Shown: positions 39,319 through 49,759 of the stretch, piece after piece
How the letters are laid out: each line of letters begins with the position of its first letter
Position numbering within the stretch: the first letter of the stretch is position 1
Assembly (NCBI RefSeq): GCF_014837045.1
Contig: NZ_JACSPR010000006.1
Span: 124,001-188,000 of the forward strand
DNA from: Corynebacterium gallinarum
Lineage (GTDB): Bacteria > Actinomycetota > Actinomycetes > Mycobacteriales > Mycobacteriaceae
Length of the DNA: 64,000 nucleotides
Direction of reading: 5' to 3'
Notes under the pieces: model-generated
Told to the model about the DNA's origin: nothing
Databases searched by the model: none
The model's input: the letters and a program-made list of their open reading frames with translations, nothing else
Made by a program: the position numbers and the translations under genes

Positions 39319-42300
39319 TTGCCCCGTAGCACCTCACCCACCCCCAACCGCCTCCGCCAGCTGATCACCGTGGCGTGGCAGCGCCCCGTGCTGACCACCA
39401 TCACCGTGATCACCGCAGTGCTGGCCACCCTGTTCGAGCTCACCATCCCGCTGCTCACCGGCGGGGCCATCGACATCGCCCTGGGTCAGACGGGCGCCAC
39501 CCTGACCACCTCCCTGCTCGACGCCATCACCCCGGCCGGCACGAGCATGCTCACCGCCGTGATCACGCTGATCATCATCGTGGCGCTGGCGCGCTATGCC
39601 ACCCAGTTCGGTCGCCGGTACACCGCCGGCCGGTTGAGCATCGGTGTGCAGCATGACATCCGCCTGCAGGTCCTGGGCACCCTGCAGCGTCTCGACGGTC
39701 CCGGCCAGGACGATATCCGCACAGGCCAGGTGGTTTCCCGGTCGATCTCGGATATCAACCAGGTCCAGGGCCTGCTGGCGATGATGCCCATGATCATCGG
39801 CAACGTGGTCAAGCTGGTGGTCACCCTGGTGATCATGCTGTTGATCTCCCCACCGCTGACCATCATCGCGGTCATCCTCGTGCCCCTGCTGCTGTTCGCG
39901 GTGGCCTATTCCCGGCGCGCACTGTTCGCCTCCACGTGGTCGGCGCAGCAGAAGGCCGCGGATCTGGCCACCCACGTTGAGGAGACCGTCTCCGGTATCC
40001 GGGTGGTCAAGGCGTTTGTCCAGGAGGACCGGGAGGTGGAGAAACTCGAGGACAACGCCCGGGATCTCTACGCCCAGCGCATGCGCACCGCTCGCCTGAC
40101 CGCGCGGTTCATCCCCATGGTGGAGCAGCTGCCCCAGATCGCCCTGGTGGTCAACATCGTCGGTGGTGGTTATCTCGCCATGACCGGCCAGATCACGGTG
40201 GGTACCTTCGTGGCGTTCTCCGCGTACCTCACCAGCCTCTCGGCGGTAGCCAGGTCCCTGTCGGGCATGCTCATGCGTGTACAGCTGGCACTGTCGTCGG
40301 TGGAGCGTGTCTTCGAGGTCGTTGATCTGGAACCCGAGCACCACGATCCCGTGGACACCATCGCCGTCCCGGACAATCAGCCCCTCGGCCTGCGCCTGTC
40401 CGATGTGCACTTCCGGGGCATCCTCAACGGTCTGGATCTCACGGTCAATCCCGGGGAGACCATGGTGCTGGTGGGCCCGCCCGGATCGGGCAAGACCATG
40501 GCGGTGCAGCTGGCCGGCGCCTTCTACCAACCGGAGCAGGGCCACCTGTCCTTCCTGGATGCCCAGCGCCGCCCGCTGCCCTTCGACCGTCTCGCCACCG
40601 GTGATATCCGCAGCAACCTCATCGCCGTCTTCGATGAGCCGTTTCTCTACTCCACCACCATCCGCGACAACATCGCGATGGGGCTCGATGTCACCGACGA
40701 GCAGGTTCAACGGGCCGCTGAGATGGCGCAGGCACATGAGTTCGTGGACAAGCTCCCCAACGGTTACGGCGAGGTGGTCGGTGAACGTGGACTGACGCTC
40801 TCCGGTGGGCAGCGGCAGCGCATCGCGCTGGCCCGGGCGTTCCTGGCGCGGCCGCGGGTGCTCGTGCTCGATGATGCGACCTCCGCGATCGATGCCACCA
40901 CCGAGGACCGCATCTTCCGCGCCATCCGCGAGGAACTGACCGATGTCACCATCCTCATGGTCGCCCACCGTCACTCCTCCCTGGAGCTCGCCGACCGCGT
41001 CGGCCTGGTGGAACGCGGTGTGGTGACCGCCCACGGCACCCTGGAGGAGATGAACCATAACCCGCGGTTCGCGCACCTCATGGCGCTTGATTTCAAGGAG
41101 CCGGGCACCCCGGAGTTCGAACTCGACGGCGCCGCCGAGCCCGACCGCGGTGAGCTGTGGCCCGCGCTGCAGGAGCAGGGCAGTCATTACCGCCTGATCA
41201 CCAACACCTCGAGTGTGGGTGGGCGCGGCAGCGGTGCGTCCATGCCCGCCACCCCGGAGCTGATCGCACGGGTGGAGGCGCTGCCCCCGGCCACGGAACA
41301 ACCCCGGATCGACACCGCGCGGTTGAAGAACGAGGCCCGTCCCTTTGAACTGGGTCGCCTGTTCCGCCAGGTGCGCTTCCTCATCGCGGCCGTCATCGGT
41401 CTGCTGCTGGTGGGTGTGGTCGCCGATCTGGCCTTCCCGACGCTGATGCGCATGGCCATCGACAACGGTGTCCAGGCCCGCGACACCGGCACGCTGTGGA
41501 TCATTGCCGGCGTGGGCGCGGTCGTGGTGCTGCTGGGCTGGGCGGCCGCGACCGTCAACACCGTGCTCACCGCCCGGACCGGTGAACGTCTCCTGTTCGG
41601 TCTGCGGCTGCGGTCGTTTGTGCACCTGCTGCGGCTGAGCATGGATTATTTCGAACGCACCATGTCGGGGCGCATCATGACGCGCATGACCACCGACATC
41701 GACAACCTCTCGTCCTTCCTGCAGACCGGCCTGGCGCAGACGGTGGTGTCGGTGGGCACGCTCGTCGGTGTGGTCACCATGCTGCTGATCACCGATGCCA
41801 CGCTCGCGCTCGCAGCGCTGGCGGTGGTGCCGGTCATCGTGGTGCTCACCCTGATCTTCCGCCGGATCTCCTCGCGTCTGTACACCCAGGCCCGCGAGCA
41901 GATCAGCCAGGTCAACGCCACCTTCCAGGAATCCATCGCCGGCCTGCGCACCGCGCAGATGCACCGCATGGAGGACCGCGTCAATGACACCTTAGAACGC
42001 GAGGCCGAGGAGTACCGCCGCCTGCGCGTGAATTCCCAGACCGCGGTGTCCATCTACTTCCCCGGCCTCACCGCCCTGTCGGAGATCGCCCAGGCCCTCG
42101 TGCTCGGCCTGGGTGCCTGGCAGGTGGCCCGTGGCCAGCTCAGCCCCGGCGTGCTCGTGGCGTTCGTGCTCTACATGGGTCTGATGTTCGGGCCGATCCA
42201 GCAGCTCAGCCAGATCTTCGACAGCTACCAGCAGGCCGCCGTGGGCTTCCGCCGCATCCGCGAGCTGCTGGCCACCACCCCGTCCGTGCCCGACGACGGC

Positions 42301-43047
42301 ACCACACCCGGTGCGCGCGCCGCCGCCGGCGGCCACCTGATGCTTGACGACGTCTCCTTCGCCTACACCGACACACCCATCCTGGAAAATGTGCACCTGA
42401 CCATCGAACCCGGCACCACCGTCGCGGTGGTGGGCCCCACCGGTGCTGGTAAGTCCACCATCGTGAAACTGCTGTCCCGGCTCTACGACCCCACCGCCGG
42501 ACAGGTATGCGCCGCCGGCACCGACATCCGCGACTTTCCCACCCGCGACTGGAGGCTGGCGATCGGCCATGTGCCCCAGGAGGCCCACCTGTTCTCCGGC
42601 ACCGTCGCCGACAACATCGGGTACGGGATGACGGGGGCGTCGCAAAGCATGATTGAGGACGCCGCCCGCCGGGTGGGTGCGCTCACCGCCATCGCCGCGA
42701 TCCCGGGTGGATTCAACCACCCCGTCGGTGAACGCGGACGCGGCCTGTCCTCCGGGCAGCGCCAACTGATCGCCCTGGCGCGCGCCGAGCTCATCGAGCC
42801 GGTGATCATGCTTCTCGACGAGGCCACCTCCACCCTCGATCCCGCTACCGAGACAGTCATCCTCAACGCCTCCGCCAGGGTCACCCGGAACCGCACGAGT
42901 GTGATCGTCGCGCACCGGCTCGCCACCGCCAGTAGGGCCGACCGGATCATCGTGGTTGACGGGGGACGTATCATCGAGGATGGTTCCCACGATGAACTTC
43001 TGGGAGCGCATGGAACCTACGCAACAATGTGGCATTTAGTAGGGTGA
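39319..43047 (+). CDS. fused two-in-one ABC exporter
   Basis: A 1,242-residue protein with two complete half-transporters in tandem, each a six-helix membrane domain plus an ATPase. ATPase 1 (about residues 350-600) has GPPGSGKTMA, SGGQRQRIALARA and VLVLDDATS. ATPase 2 (about 1000-1242) has GPTGAGKST, SSGQRQLIALARA and IMLLDEATS. The catalytic glutamate after Walker B is Asp in the first and Glu in the second, so only one of the two sites is likely to hydrolyse ATP well. The substrate is unknown (lipid or drug). TTG 39319 is the start, with GAAAGG upstream. Confidence 0.9.
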   Translation: MPRSTSPTPNRLRQLITVAWQRPVLTTITVITAVLATLFELTIPLLTGGAIDIALGQTGATLTTSLLDAITPAGTSMLTAVITLIIIVALARYATQFGRRYTAGRLSIGVQHDIRLQVLGTLQRLDGPGQDDIRTGQVVSRSISDINQVQGLLAMMPMIIGNVVKLVVTLVIMLLISPPLTIIAVILVPLLLFAVAYSRRALFASTWSAQQKAADLATHVEETVSGIRVVKAFVQEDREVEKLEDNARDLYAQRMRTARLTARFIPMVEQLPQIALVVNIVGGGYLAMTGQITVGTFVAFSAYLTSLSAVARSLSGMLMRVQLALSSVERVFEVVDLEPEHHDPVDTIAVPDNQPLGLRLSDVHFRGILNGLDLTVNPGETMVLVGPPGSGKTMAVQLAGAFYQPEQGHLSFLDAQRRPLPFDRLATGDIRSNLIAVFDEPFLYSTTIRDNIAMGLDVTDEQVQRAAEMAQAHEFVDKLPNGYGEVVGERGLTLSGGQRQRIALARAFLARPRVLVLDDATSAIDATTEDRIFRAIREELTDVTILMVAHRHSSLELADRVGLVERGVVTAHGTLEEMNHNPRFAHLMALDFKEPGTPEFELDGAAEPDRGELWPALQEQGSHYRLITNTSSVGGRGSGASMPATPELIARVEALPPATEQPRIDTARLKNEARPFELGRLFRQVRFLIAAVIGLLLVGVVADLAFPTLMRMAIDNGVQARDTGTLWIIAGVGAVVVLLGWAAATVNTVLTARTGERLLFGLRLRSFVHLLRLSMDYFERTMSGRIMTRMTTDIDNLSSFLQTGLAQTVVSVGTLVGVVTMLLITDATLALAALAVVPVIVVLTLIFRRISSRLYTQAREQISQVNATFQESIAGLRTAQMHRMEDRVNDTLEREAEEYRRLRVNSQTAVSIYFPGLTALSEIAQALVLGLGAWQVARGQLSPGVLVAFVLYMGLMFGPIQQLSQIFDSYQQAAVGFRRIRELLATTPSVPDDGTTPGARAAAGGHLMLDDVSFAYTDTPILENVHLTIEPGTTVAVVGPTGAGKSTIVKLLSRLYDPTAGQVCAAGTDIRDFPTRDWRLAIGHVPQEAHLFSGTVADNIGYGMTGASQSMIEDAARRVGALTAIAAIPGGFNHPVGERGRGLSSGQRQLIALARAELIEPVIMLLDEATSTLDPATETVILNASARVTRNRTSVIVAHRLATASRADRIIVVDGGRIIEDGSHDELLGAHGTYATMWHLVG

Positions 43048-43189
43048 CAGGATATTTTAGGAAAGACTGTTACCAAAAAGTGCTAAAACTGGGGTGCTAG
43101 GTCCCCGCGACCGGAACCAGCGTTACAGTGGATAAAATAAAGCCCATTTAGAACCCTCAACAAGCAAGGAAAAGAGGCGAGTACCTGCC

Positions 43190-46100
43190 GTGAGCAGCGC
43201 TAGTACTTTCGGCCAGAACGCGTGGCTGGTGGATGAGATGTTCCAGCAGTTCAAGAAGGACCCCCAGTCCGTGGACAAGGAATGGAGAGAGCTCTTCGAG
43301 TCTCAGGGGGGTCCACAGGCTGAAAAGGCTACCCCCGCCACCCCCGAAGCCAAGAAGACAGCTTCGCCGCAGTCCTCAACTTCCGGCAAGTCCACCGCCA
43401 AGGCTGCCCCTGCCGCCAAGACCGCACCGGCCTCTGCACCCGCCAAGGCTGCCCCTGTCAAGCAAAACCAGGCATCCAAGCCTGCCAAGAAGGCCAAGGA
43501 GTCCCCCCTGTCCAAGCCAGTTGCCAAGCCTGAGCCAGGAACCACCCCCCTCAGGGGCATCTTCAAGTCCATCGCGAAGAACATGGACCTCTCCCTGGAG
43601 GTGCCCACCGCCACTTCCGTCCGCGACATGCCCGCGCGCCTCATGTTCGAGAACCGCGCCATGGTCAACGACCAGCTCAAGCGCACCCGCGGCGGCAAGA
43701 TCTCCTTCACCCACATCATCGGCTACGCCATGGTGAAGGCTGTCATGGCACACCCGGACATGAACAACTCCTATGACATCGTCGACGGCAAGCCGTCCCT
43801 GATCGTCCCGGAGCACATCAACCTCGGCCTGGCCATCGACCTCCCCCAGAAGGACGGCTCCCGCGCACTCGTGGTCGCCGCCATCAAGGAAACCGAGAAG
43901 ATGACCTTCTCCCAGTTCCTCGAGGCCTATGAGGACGTCGTCGCACGCTCCCGCGTGGGCAAGCTGACCATGGATGACTACCAGGGTGTCACCATCTCCC
44001 TGACCAACCCGGGTGGCATCGGAACCCGCCACTCCATCCCACGTCTGACCAAGGGCCAGGGCACCATCATCGGTGTCGGCTCCATGGATTACCCCGCTGA
44101 GTTCCAGGGTGCCTCCGAGGACCGCCTCGCCGAGCTCGGTGTGGGCAAGCTCGTCACCATCACCTCCACCTACGATCACCGCGTCATCCAGGGCGCGGAA
44201 TCCGGTGAGTTCCTGCGCACCATGTCCCAGCTGCTCGTGGACGATGCGTTCTGGGATCACATCTTCGAGGAAATGAACGTTCCCTACACCCCGATGCGCT
44301 GGGCACAGGACCTGCCCAACACCGGCGTGGACAAGAACACCCGTGTCATGCAGCTCATCGAGGCCTACCGCTCCCGCGGTCACCTCATCGCCGACACCAA
44401 CCCACTGCCCTGGGTCCAGCCCGGCATGCCGGTTCCGGACCACCGTGACCTGGATATCGAAACCCACGGCCTGACCCTGTGGGATCTGGACCGTACCTTC
44501 CACGTCGGTGGTTTCGGTGGCAAGGAGACCATGACCCTGCGTGAGGTGCTCAGCCGCCTCCGCGCCGCCTACACCCTCAAGGTCGGCTCCGAGTACACCC
44601 ACATCCTCGACCGCGATGAGCGCACCTGGCTGCAGGACCGCCTCGAGGCCGGTATGCCCAAGCCCACCGCCGCCGAGCAGAAGTACATCCTGCAGAAGCT
44701 CAACGCCGCCGAGGCGTTCGAGAACTTCCTGCAGACCAAGTACGTCGGCCAGAAGCGCTTCTCCCTCGAGGGCGCCGAAGCACTGATCCCGCTGATGGAC
44801 TCCGCCATCGACACCGCCGCAGGCCAGGGCCTGGACGAGGTCGTCATCGGTATGCCACACCGTGGTCGCCTCAACGTGCTGTTCAACATCGTCGGCAAGC
44901 CACTGGCCTCGATCTTCAACGAGTTCGAGGGCCAGATGGAACAGGGCCAGATCGGTGGCTCCGGTGACGTGAAGTACCACCTCGGTTCCGAGGGTACCCA
45001 CCTGCAGATGTTCGGCGACGGCGAGATCAAGGTCTCCCTCACCGCCAACCCCTCCCACCTCGAGGCCGTCAACCCGGTCATGGAGGGCATCGTCCGCGCA
45101 AAGCAGGACATCCTGGACAAGGGCCAGGACGGCTACACCGTCGTCCCGCTGCTGCTCCACGGTGACGCCGCCTTCGCCGGCCTGGGCATCGTGCCCGAGA
45201 CCATCAACCTCGCAGCCCTGCGCGGTTACGATGTCGGTGGCACCATCCACATCGTGGTCAACAACCAGATCGGCTTCACCACCACCCCGGACTCCAGCCG
45301 TTCCATGCACTACGCCACCGACTACGCCAAGGCCTTCGGTTGCCCGGTGTTCCACGTCAACGGCGATGACCCGGAGGCTGTTGTCTGGGTGGGCCAGCTG
45401 GCCACCGAGTACCGCCGCCGCTTCGGCAAGGACGTCTTCATTGACCTCGTCTGCTACCGCCTGCGCGGCCACAACGAGGCTGATGACCCGTCCATGACCC
45501 AGCCGAAGATGTACGAGCTGATCACCGGACGCGACTCCGTGCGTGCCACCTACACCGAGGACCTCCTCGGCCGTGGTGATCTCTCCGAGGGCGACGCCGA
45601 GGCAGTTGTCCGCGACTTCCACGATCAGATGGAATCCGTGTTCAACGAGGTCAAGGAAGCCGGCAAGAAGCAGCCTGCAGAGCAGACCGGCATCACCGGT
45701 TCCCAGGAACTCACCCGTGGCCTGGACACCAACATCACCCGCGAGGACCTGATCGAACTCGGCCAGGCCTTCGTCAACACCCCCGAGGACTTCACCTACC
45801 ACCCACGTGTGGCACCGGTGGCCAAGAAGCGCGCCGAGTCCGTCACCGAGGGTGGCATCGACTGGGCATGGGGCGAGCTCATCGCCTTCGGCTCCCTGGC
45901 CAACGAGGGCAAGCTGGTCCGTCTCGCAGGTGAGGATTCCCGCCGTGGTACCTTCACCCAGCGTCACGCCGTAGCCATCGACCCGAACACCGCCGAGGAG
46001 TTCAACCCGCTCAACGAGCTGGCACAGGCCAAGGGCGAGGGTAAGTTCCTCGTCTACAACTCCGCTCTGACCGAGTACGCGGGCATGGGCTTCGAGTACG

Positions 46101-46894
46101 GCTACTCCGTGGGCAACCAGGACGCCGTCGTGGCCTGGGAGGCACAGTTCGGTGACTTCGCCAACGGTGCACAGACCATCATCGATGAGTACATCTCCTC
46201 CGGTGAGGCCAAGTGGGGCCAGACCTCCTCGGTCATCCTGCTGCTGCCCCACGGCTACGAGGGTCAGGGTCCGGACCACTCCTCCGCACGCATCGAGCGC
46301 TTCCTGCAGCTGTGCGCCGAGGGTTCCATGACCATCGCCCAGCCGACCACGCCGGCGAACTACTTCCACCTGCTGCGTCGCCACGCACTGGGCAAGATGA
46401 AGCGTCCGCTGGTCGTCTTCACCCCGAAGTCCATGCTGCGCAACAAGGCCGCCACCTCCACCCCGGAGGAGTTCACCGAGGTCACCCGCTTCCAGTCGGT
46501 GCTCGATGATCCGAACGTGGCCGATGCCTCCAAGGTCAAGAAGATCATGCTGTGCTCCGGCAAGGTCTACTACGAGCTGGCCAAGCGCAAGGAGAAGGAC
46601 AACCGCGACGACGTCGCCATCGTCCGTATCGAGATGCTGCACCCGATCCCGTTCAACCGTCTGCGTGACGCGTTCGACGGTTACCCGAACGCCGAGGAGA
46701 TCCTGTTCGTCCAGGACGAGCCGGCGAACCAGGGTGCATGGCCGTTCTACCAGGAGCACCTGCCCAACCTCATCGAGGGCATGCTCCCGATGCGTCGCAT
46801 CTCGCGCCGTTCCCAGTCCTCGACTGCGACCGGCATCTCGAAGGTGCACACCATCGAGCAGCAGAAGCTGCTGGATGATGCCTTCAACGCCTAG
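43190..46894 (+). CDS. odhA: 2-oxoglutarate dehydrogenase E1 with fused succinyltransferase domain, OdhA
   Basis: A 1,234-residue enzyme of the TCA cycle. The order is a short N-terminal segment, a flexible Ala/Pro/Lys linker (about residues 40-110), an E2 acyltransferase domain without lipoyl domain (about 115-350, catalytic motif [14 protein letters not shown]), then the thiamine-diphosphate E1 part (about 370-1234) with [19 protein letters not shown] and NNQIGFTT. The E1/E2 fusion is specific to Corynebacteriales, where it joins AceF and Lpd in a mixed complex and is inhibited by OdhI. GTG 43190 is the start. The 142-base gap before it is AT-rich and must hold the promoter. Confidence 0.97.
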   Translation: MSSASTFGQNAWLVDEMFQQFKKDPQSVDKEWRELFESQGGPQAEKATPATPEAKKTASPQSSTSGKSTAKAAPAAKTAPASAPAKAAPVKQNQASKPAKKAKESPLSKPVAKPEPGTTPLRGIFKSIAKNMDLSLEVPTATSVRDMPARLMFENRAMVNDQLKRTRGGKISFTHIIGYAMVKAVMAHPDMNNSYDIVDGKPSLIVPEHINLGLAIDLPQKDGSRALVVAAIKETEKMTFSQFLEAYEDVVARSRVGKLTMDDYQGVTISLTNPGGIGTRHSIPRLTKGQGTIIGVGSMDYPAEFQGASEDRLAELGVGKLVTITSTYDHRVIQGAESGEFLRTMSQLLVDDAFWDHIFEEMNVPYTPMRWAQDLPNTGVDKNTRVMQLIEAYRSRGHLIADTNPLPWVQPGMPVPDHRDLDIETHGLTLWDLDRTFHVGGFGGKETMTLREVLSRLRAAYTLKVGSEYTHILDRDERTWLQDRLEAGMPKPTAAEQKYILQKLNAAEAFENFLQTKYVGQKRFSLEGAEALIPLMDSAIDTAAGQGLDEVVIGMPHRGRLNVLFNIVGKPLASIFNEFEGQMEQGQIGGSGDVKYHLGSEGTHLQMFGDGEIKVSLTANPSHLEAVNPVMEGIVRAKQDILDKGQDGYTVVPLLLHGDAAFAGLGIVPETINLAALRGYDVGGTIHIVVNNQIGFTTTPDSSRSMHYATDYAKAFGCPVFHVNGDDPEAVVWVGQLATEYRRRFGKDVFIDLVCYRLRGHNEADDPSMTQPKMYELITGRDSVRATYTEDLLGRGDLSEGDAEAVVRDFHDQMESVFNEVKEAGKKQPAEQTGITGSQELTRGLDTNITREDLIELGQAFVNTPEDFTYHPRVAPVAKKRAESVTEGGIDWAWGELIAFGSLANEGKLVRLAGEDSRRGTFTQRHAVAIDPNTAEEFNPLNELAQAKGEGKFLVYNSALTEYAGMGFEYGYSVGNQDAVVAWEAQFGDFANGAQTIIDEYISSGEAKWGQTSSVILLLPHGYEGQGPDHSSARIERFLQLCAEGSMTIAQPTTPANYFHLLRRHALGKMKRPLVVFTPKSMLRNKAATSTPEEFTEVTRFQSVLDDPNVADASKVKKIMLCSGKVYYELAKRKEKDNRDDVAIVRIEMLHPIPFNRLRDAFDGYPNAEEILFVQDEPANQGAWPFYQEHLPNLIEGMLPMRRISRRSQSSTATGISKVHTIEQQKLLDDAFNA

Positions 46895-46920
46895 TCTCCA
46901 ACACTCCAGTTGATAGTCTG

Positions 46921-46955
46921 AACCCCGCTCGTACCTTTTGGGTGCGAGCGGGGTT
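46921..46955 (+). terminator. terminator after odhA
   Basis: A 15-bp stem, AACCCCGCTCGTACC with GGTGCGAGCGGGGTT around TTTTG (one T-G wobble). There is no T-tract directly after it. It shields the CRISPR leader from odhA transcription. Confidence 0.8.
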
Positions 46956-47200
46956 CCGCTATTCCTTCATAAGCGATAATATTCATCTACCGCCTATAGC
47001 GTTTGACTTCTACATTTTAACTTTGCGAGCATCCCGGTCACCCAGGAAATCCCGGGCTTTGCTCGCGCCATCATCCGCGCAGGTAGATGACTTTCCAAGG
47101 CGATGTTGTCGGTTTCCTTCCAGAAGCGCTGCGTTATTTGGGAACAGCACTCGCAACGCCCCCTAAAACACCTAATCAGAGGCTATTATTTAAAAGGGCA
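46956..47200 (+). promoter_or_regulatory. CRISPR leader
   Basis: AT-rich sequence between the odhA terminator and the first repeat, with no gene. It contains a TTGACT box (about 47007), a stem formed by GCGAG with CTCGC (about 47028-47066), and TATTAT at 47184-47189, 12 bases before repeat 1, which could be the -10 box of the array promoter. The call as leader follows from the orientation of the array. Confidence 0.65.
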
Positions 47201-49557
47201 CCTGCCGTCGTTAGTTCGACGGCCTTTCATTGAGGAGCAACTCGCTCAACATCGCTGCACTGCTGATCGAAGACCTGCCGTCGTTAGTTCGACGGCCTTT
47301 CATTGAGGACCATCCGGCACATCCGGCACACGCACAGGACACCGAGCCTGCCGTCGTTAGTTCGACGGCCTTTCATTGAGGAGTCGCTGTCCTAGAGGAG
47401 CGGAAAGCCGACCCGCCCTGCCGTCGTTAGTTCGACGGCCTTTCATTGAGGAGCGGGAGAGCATCTCATTGAGAATCTGCTCGTTGGTCCTGCCGTCGTT
47501 AGTTCGACGGCCTTTCATTGAGGAGCCACTGACGTGTCCCGCGGGTGGGTGTCCGGCAAGCCTGCCGTCGTTAGTTCGACGGCCTTTCATTGAGGACCAG
47601 CAGCTGGTCAGCGAACCCGACCGCCTGCGACTGCCTGCCGTCGTTAGTTCGACGGCCTTTCATTGAGGAGCCGTGAAATGCGCCTATCTAAAGCCAAAAT
47701 CATTGTGCCTGCCGTCGTTAGTTCGACGGCCTTTCATTGAGGAAGGCCACGGGGAAAGTTTCCCCCGTAATATTTTTCGCCCCTGCCGTCGTTAGTTCGA
47801 CGGCCTTTCATTGAGGAGGCACCACCATCTACGCCGACAAAGCCGCCGCCGAACCTGCCGTCGTTAGTTCGACGGCCTTTCATTGAGGACTAAGTCGGGC
47901 TGCCCTCACATAGGCCAGTATTTCCACCTGCCGTCGTTAGTTCGACGGCCTTTCATTGAGGAGAAACTGCACGGTGTCCAGCACACCGTTGATTTCCCTG
48001 CCGTCGTTAGTTCGACGGCCTTTCATTGAGGACTAACAATCCCCCGTGGGCACGGTGCGGGCGGGCCCCTGCCGTCGTTAGTTCGACGGCCTTTCATTGA
48101 GGATTGCAAGCAGTGGCACCTACTGGAAACATTTCTTATCCTGCCGTGGTTAGTTCGACGCCCTTTCATTGAGGAGGAAAAGAACATTGACATTCCCCTG
48201 ACCTCATGAGGAACCTGCCGTCGTTAGTTCGACGGCCTTTCATTGAGGACCGGACCCCGGAGTACATCCTCGACCGGGCGATCCGCCTGCCGTCGTTAGT
48301 TCGACGGCCTTTCATTGAGGATCGGAGCCACCAGCAGGTTCTTTTGGGGGAAGCCACCACCCTGCCGTCGTTAGTTCGACGGCCTTTCATTGAGGATCGG
48401 AGCCACCAGCAGGTTCTTTTGGGGGAAGCCACCACCCTGCCGTCGTTAGTTCGACGGCCTTTCATTGAGGAGCTTCATTGACCACGGTGGTGAGGGTATC
48501 GACCCCATCCTGCCGTCGTTAGTTCGACGGCCTTTCATTGAGGAGTCTAAGAAGGCGTTGCAGGCGCGGATGGTGGACTTCCTGCCGTCGTTAGTTCGAC
48601 GGCCTTTCATTGAGGAATGATGGGTGCCCCTGAGTCATTCTTCTTGGATGACCTGCCGTCGTTAGTTCGACGGCCTTTCATTGAGGATCAGAGAGTGCGA
48701 GACTGCGTGCCTGCATAGCGTCCTGCCGTCGTTAGTTCGACGGCCTTTCATTGAGGATCGCTGAAAATGTTCCCGCAGGAGGTCGAGGAATGGGTCCTGC
48801 CGTCGTTAGTTCGACGGCCTTTCATTGAGGACTATGTACCCACAGGGCAACGAGTGCACCTCGCCACCCTGCCGTCGTTAGTTCGACGGCCTTTCATTGA
48901 GGACTCCTCCACGGCACCGCCCGCGACATCACCACCCGAACCTGCCGTCGTTAGTTCGACGGCCTTTCATTGAGGACACACGTGGACACCACCCATCGAC
49001 GACCCACCCGTCCTCCTGCCGTCGTTAGTTCGACGGCCTTTCATTGAGGACCAGCGACGACCGCACTACCGTCAGCACCGAATGTCCTGCCGTCGTTAGT
49101 TCGACGGCCTTTCATTGAGGACCGCAGACACAGCCGGATCGCTAGAGGTCATTTCCACCTGCCGTCGTTAGTTCGACGGCCTTTCATTGAGGATTTCCGT
49201 TCTCTGAATCTGTGGGGTGGCGCGGTTGTCCTGCCGTCGTTAGTTCGACGGCCTTTCATTGAGGAGACCTCATCGGCCTGGCACGCTGCCACCCGGACTC
49301 TGCACCTGCCGTCGTTAGTTCGACGGCCTTTCATTGAGGAATGCCGGCGGCGTAGGTGCGCGGACTGACGCTGCATGTCCTGCCGTCGTTAGTTCGACGG
49401 CCTTTCATTGAGGAGCCGAGACACCACAGTCGGCACCCGCATCTTCGCCCCTGCCGTCGTTAGTTCGACGGCCTTTCATTGAGGATCACTGCAGGAGGGT
49501 GACTGGTGGGCGAATCTCGGGCCTGCCGTCGTTAGTTCGACGGCCTTTCATTGAGGA
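47201..49557 (+). CRISPR. CRISPR array, part 1: 33 repeats
   Basis: Thirty-three 36-bp repeats, beginning CCTGCCGTCG and ending CATTGAGGA, alternate with spacers of 34-39 bases. Inner arms CCGTCG and CGACGG form a 6-bp stem around TTAGTT. All are identical except repeat 14 (48140-48175), which has two changes that each break a base pair of the stem. Spacers 16 and 17 are identical. The last spacer (49558-49593) is complete, and IS21 sequence follows two bases later. The array is read on the plus strand, with the 8-nt handle ATTGAGGA, as judged from the degenerate distal end and from the mini-array upstream of csb1. Confidence 0.97.
48286..48435 (+). repeat. duplicated repeat-spacer unit in the array
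   Basis: Two exact 75-bp units in tandem (48286-48360 and 48361-48435), each one repeat plus the same 39-base spacer beginning TCGGAGCCACC. This is a recombination duplication inside the array and not two separate acquisitions. Confidence 0.95.
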
Positions 49558-49711
49558 TACAAGTGCTGTGGGATGCCGCTGACCAAGAGGCGACCTGAAT
49601 ATTCGCGGTTAGAAGAACCGGTGATGGTGTGCTTGAGAACCACTTGCCATTGAGTGCTGTTGGTCTCGGACAGAGCCATTCCTGGTGCCTGAGAGAGCCA
49701 CTATCTTTAGG

Positions 49712-49750
49712 CTCCTTTAAGTCATATGAGAGGCATATGACTTAAAGGAG
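49712..49750 (+). promoter_or_regulatory. 17-bp hairpin masking the istA ribosome-binding site
   Basis: CTCCTTTAAGTCATATG and CATATGACTTAAAGGAG are exact complements with a 5-base loop. The right arm ends in AAAGGAG, the ribosome-binding site of istA, 9 bases before its ATG. In an RNA that starts outside the element the site would be base-paired and translation blocked. Confidence 0.85.
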
Positions 49751-49759
49751 TTACCTCTG

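Noticed and set aside
39334-46849. Very long open frames antisense to the ABC exporter and odhA
   Set aside because: They are mirror frames of high-GC genes with strong codon bias. The translations are low-complexity and rich in His, Gly and Asp, and no known motif appears.
48140-48175. Repeat 14 as the border of two merged arrays
   Set aside because: Only two base changes and normal spacer lengths on both sides; there is no leader-like sequence nearby.
47357-49376. Short open frames inside the CRISPR array
   Set aside because: They are repeats read as protein (recurring SLVRRPFIE or SSMKGRRTNDGR) and have no coding meaning.
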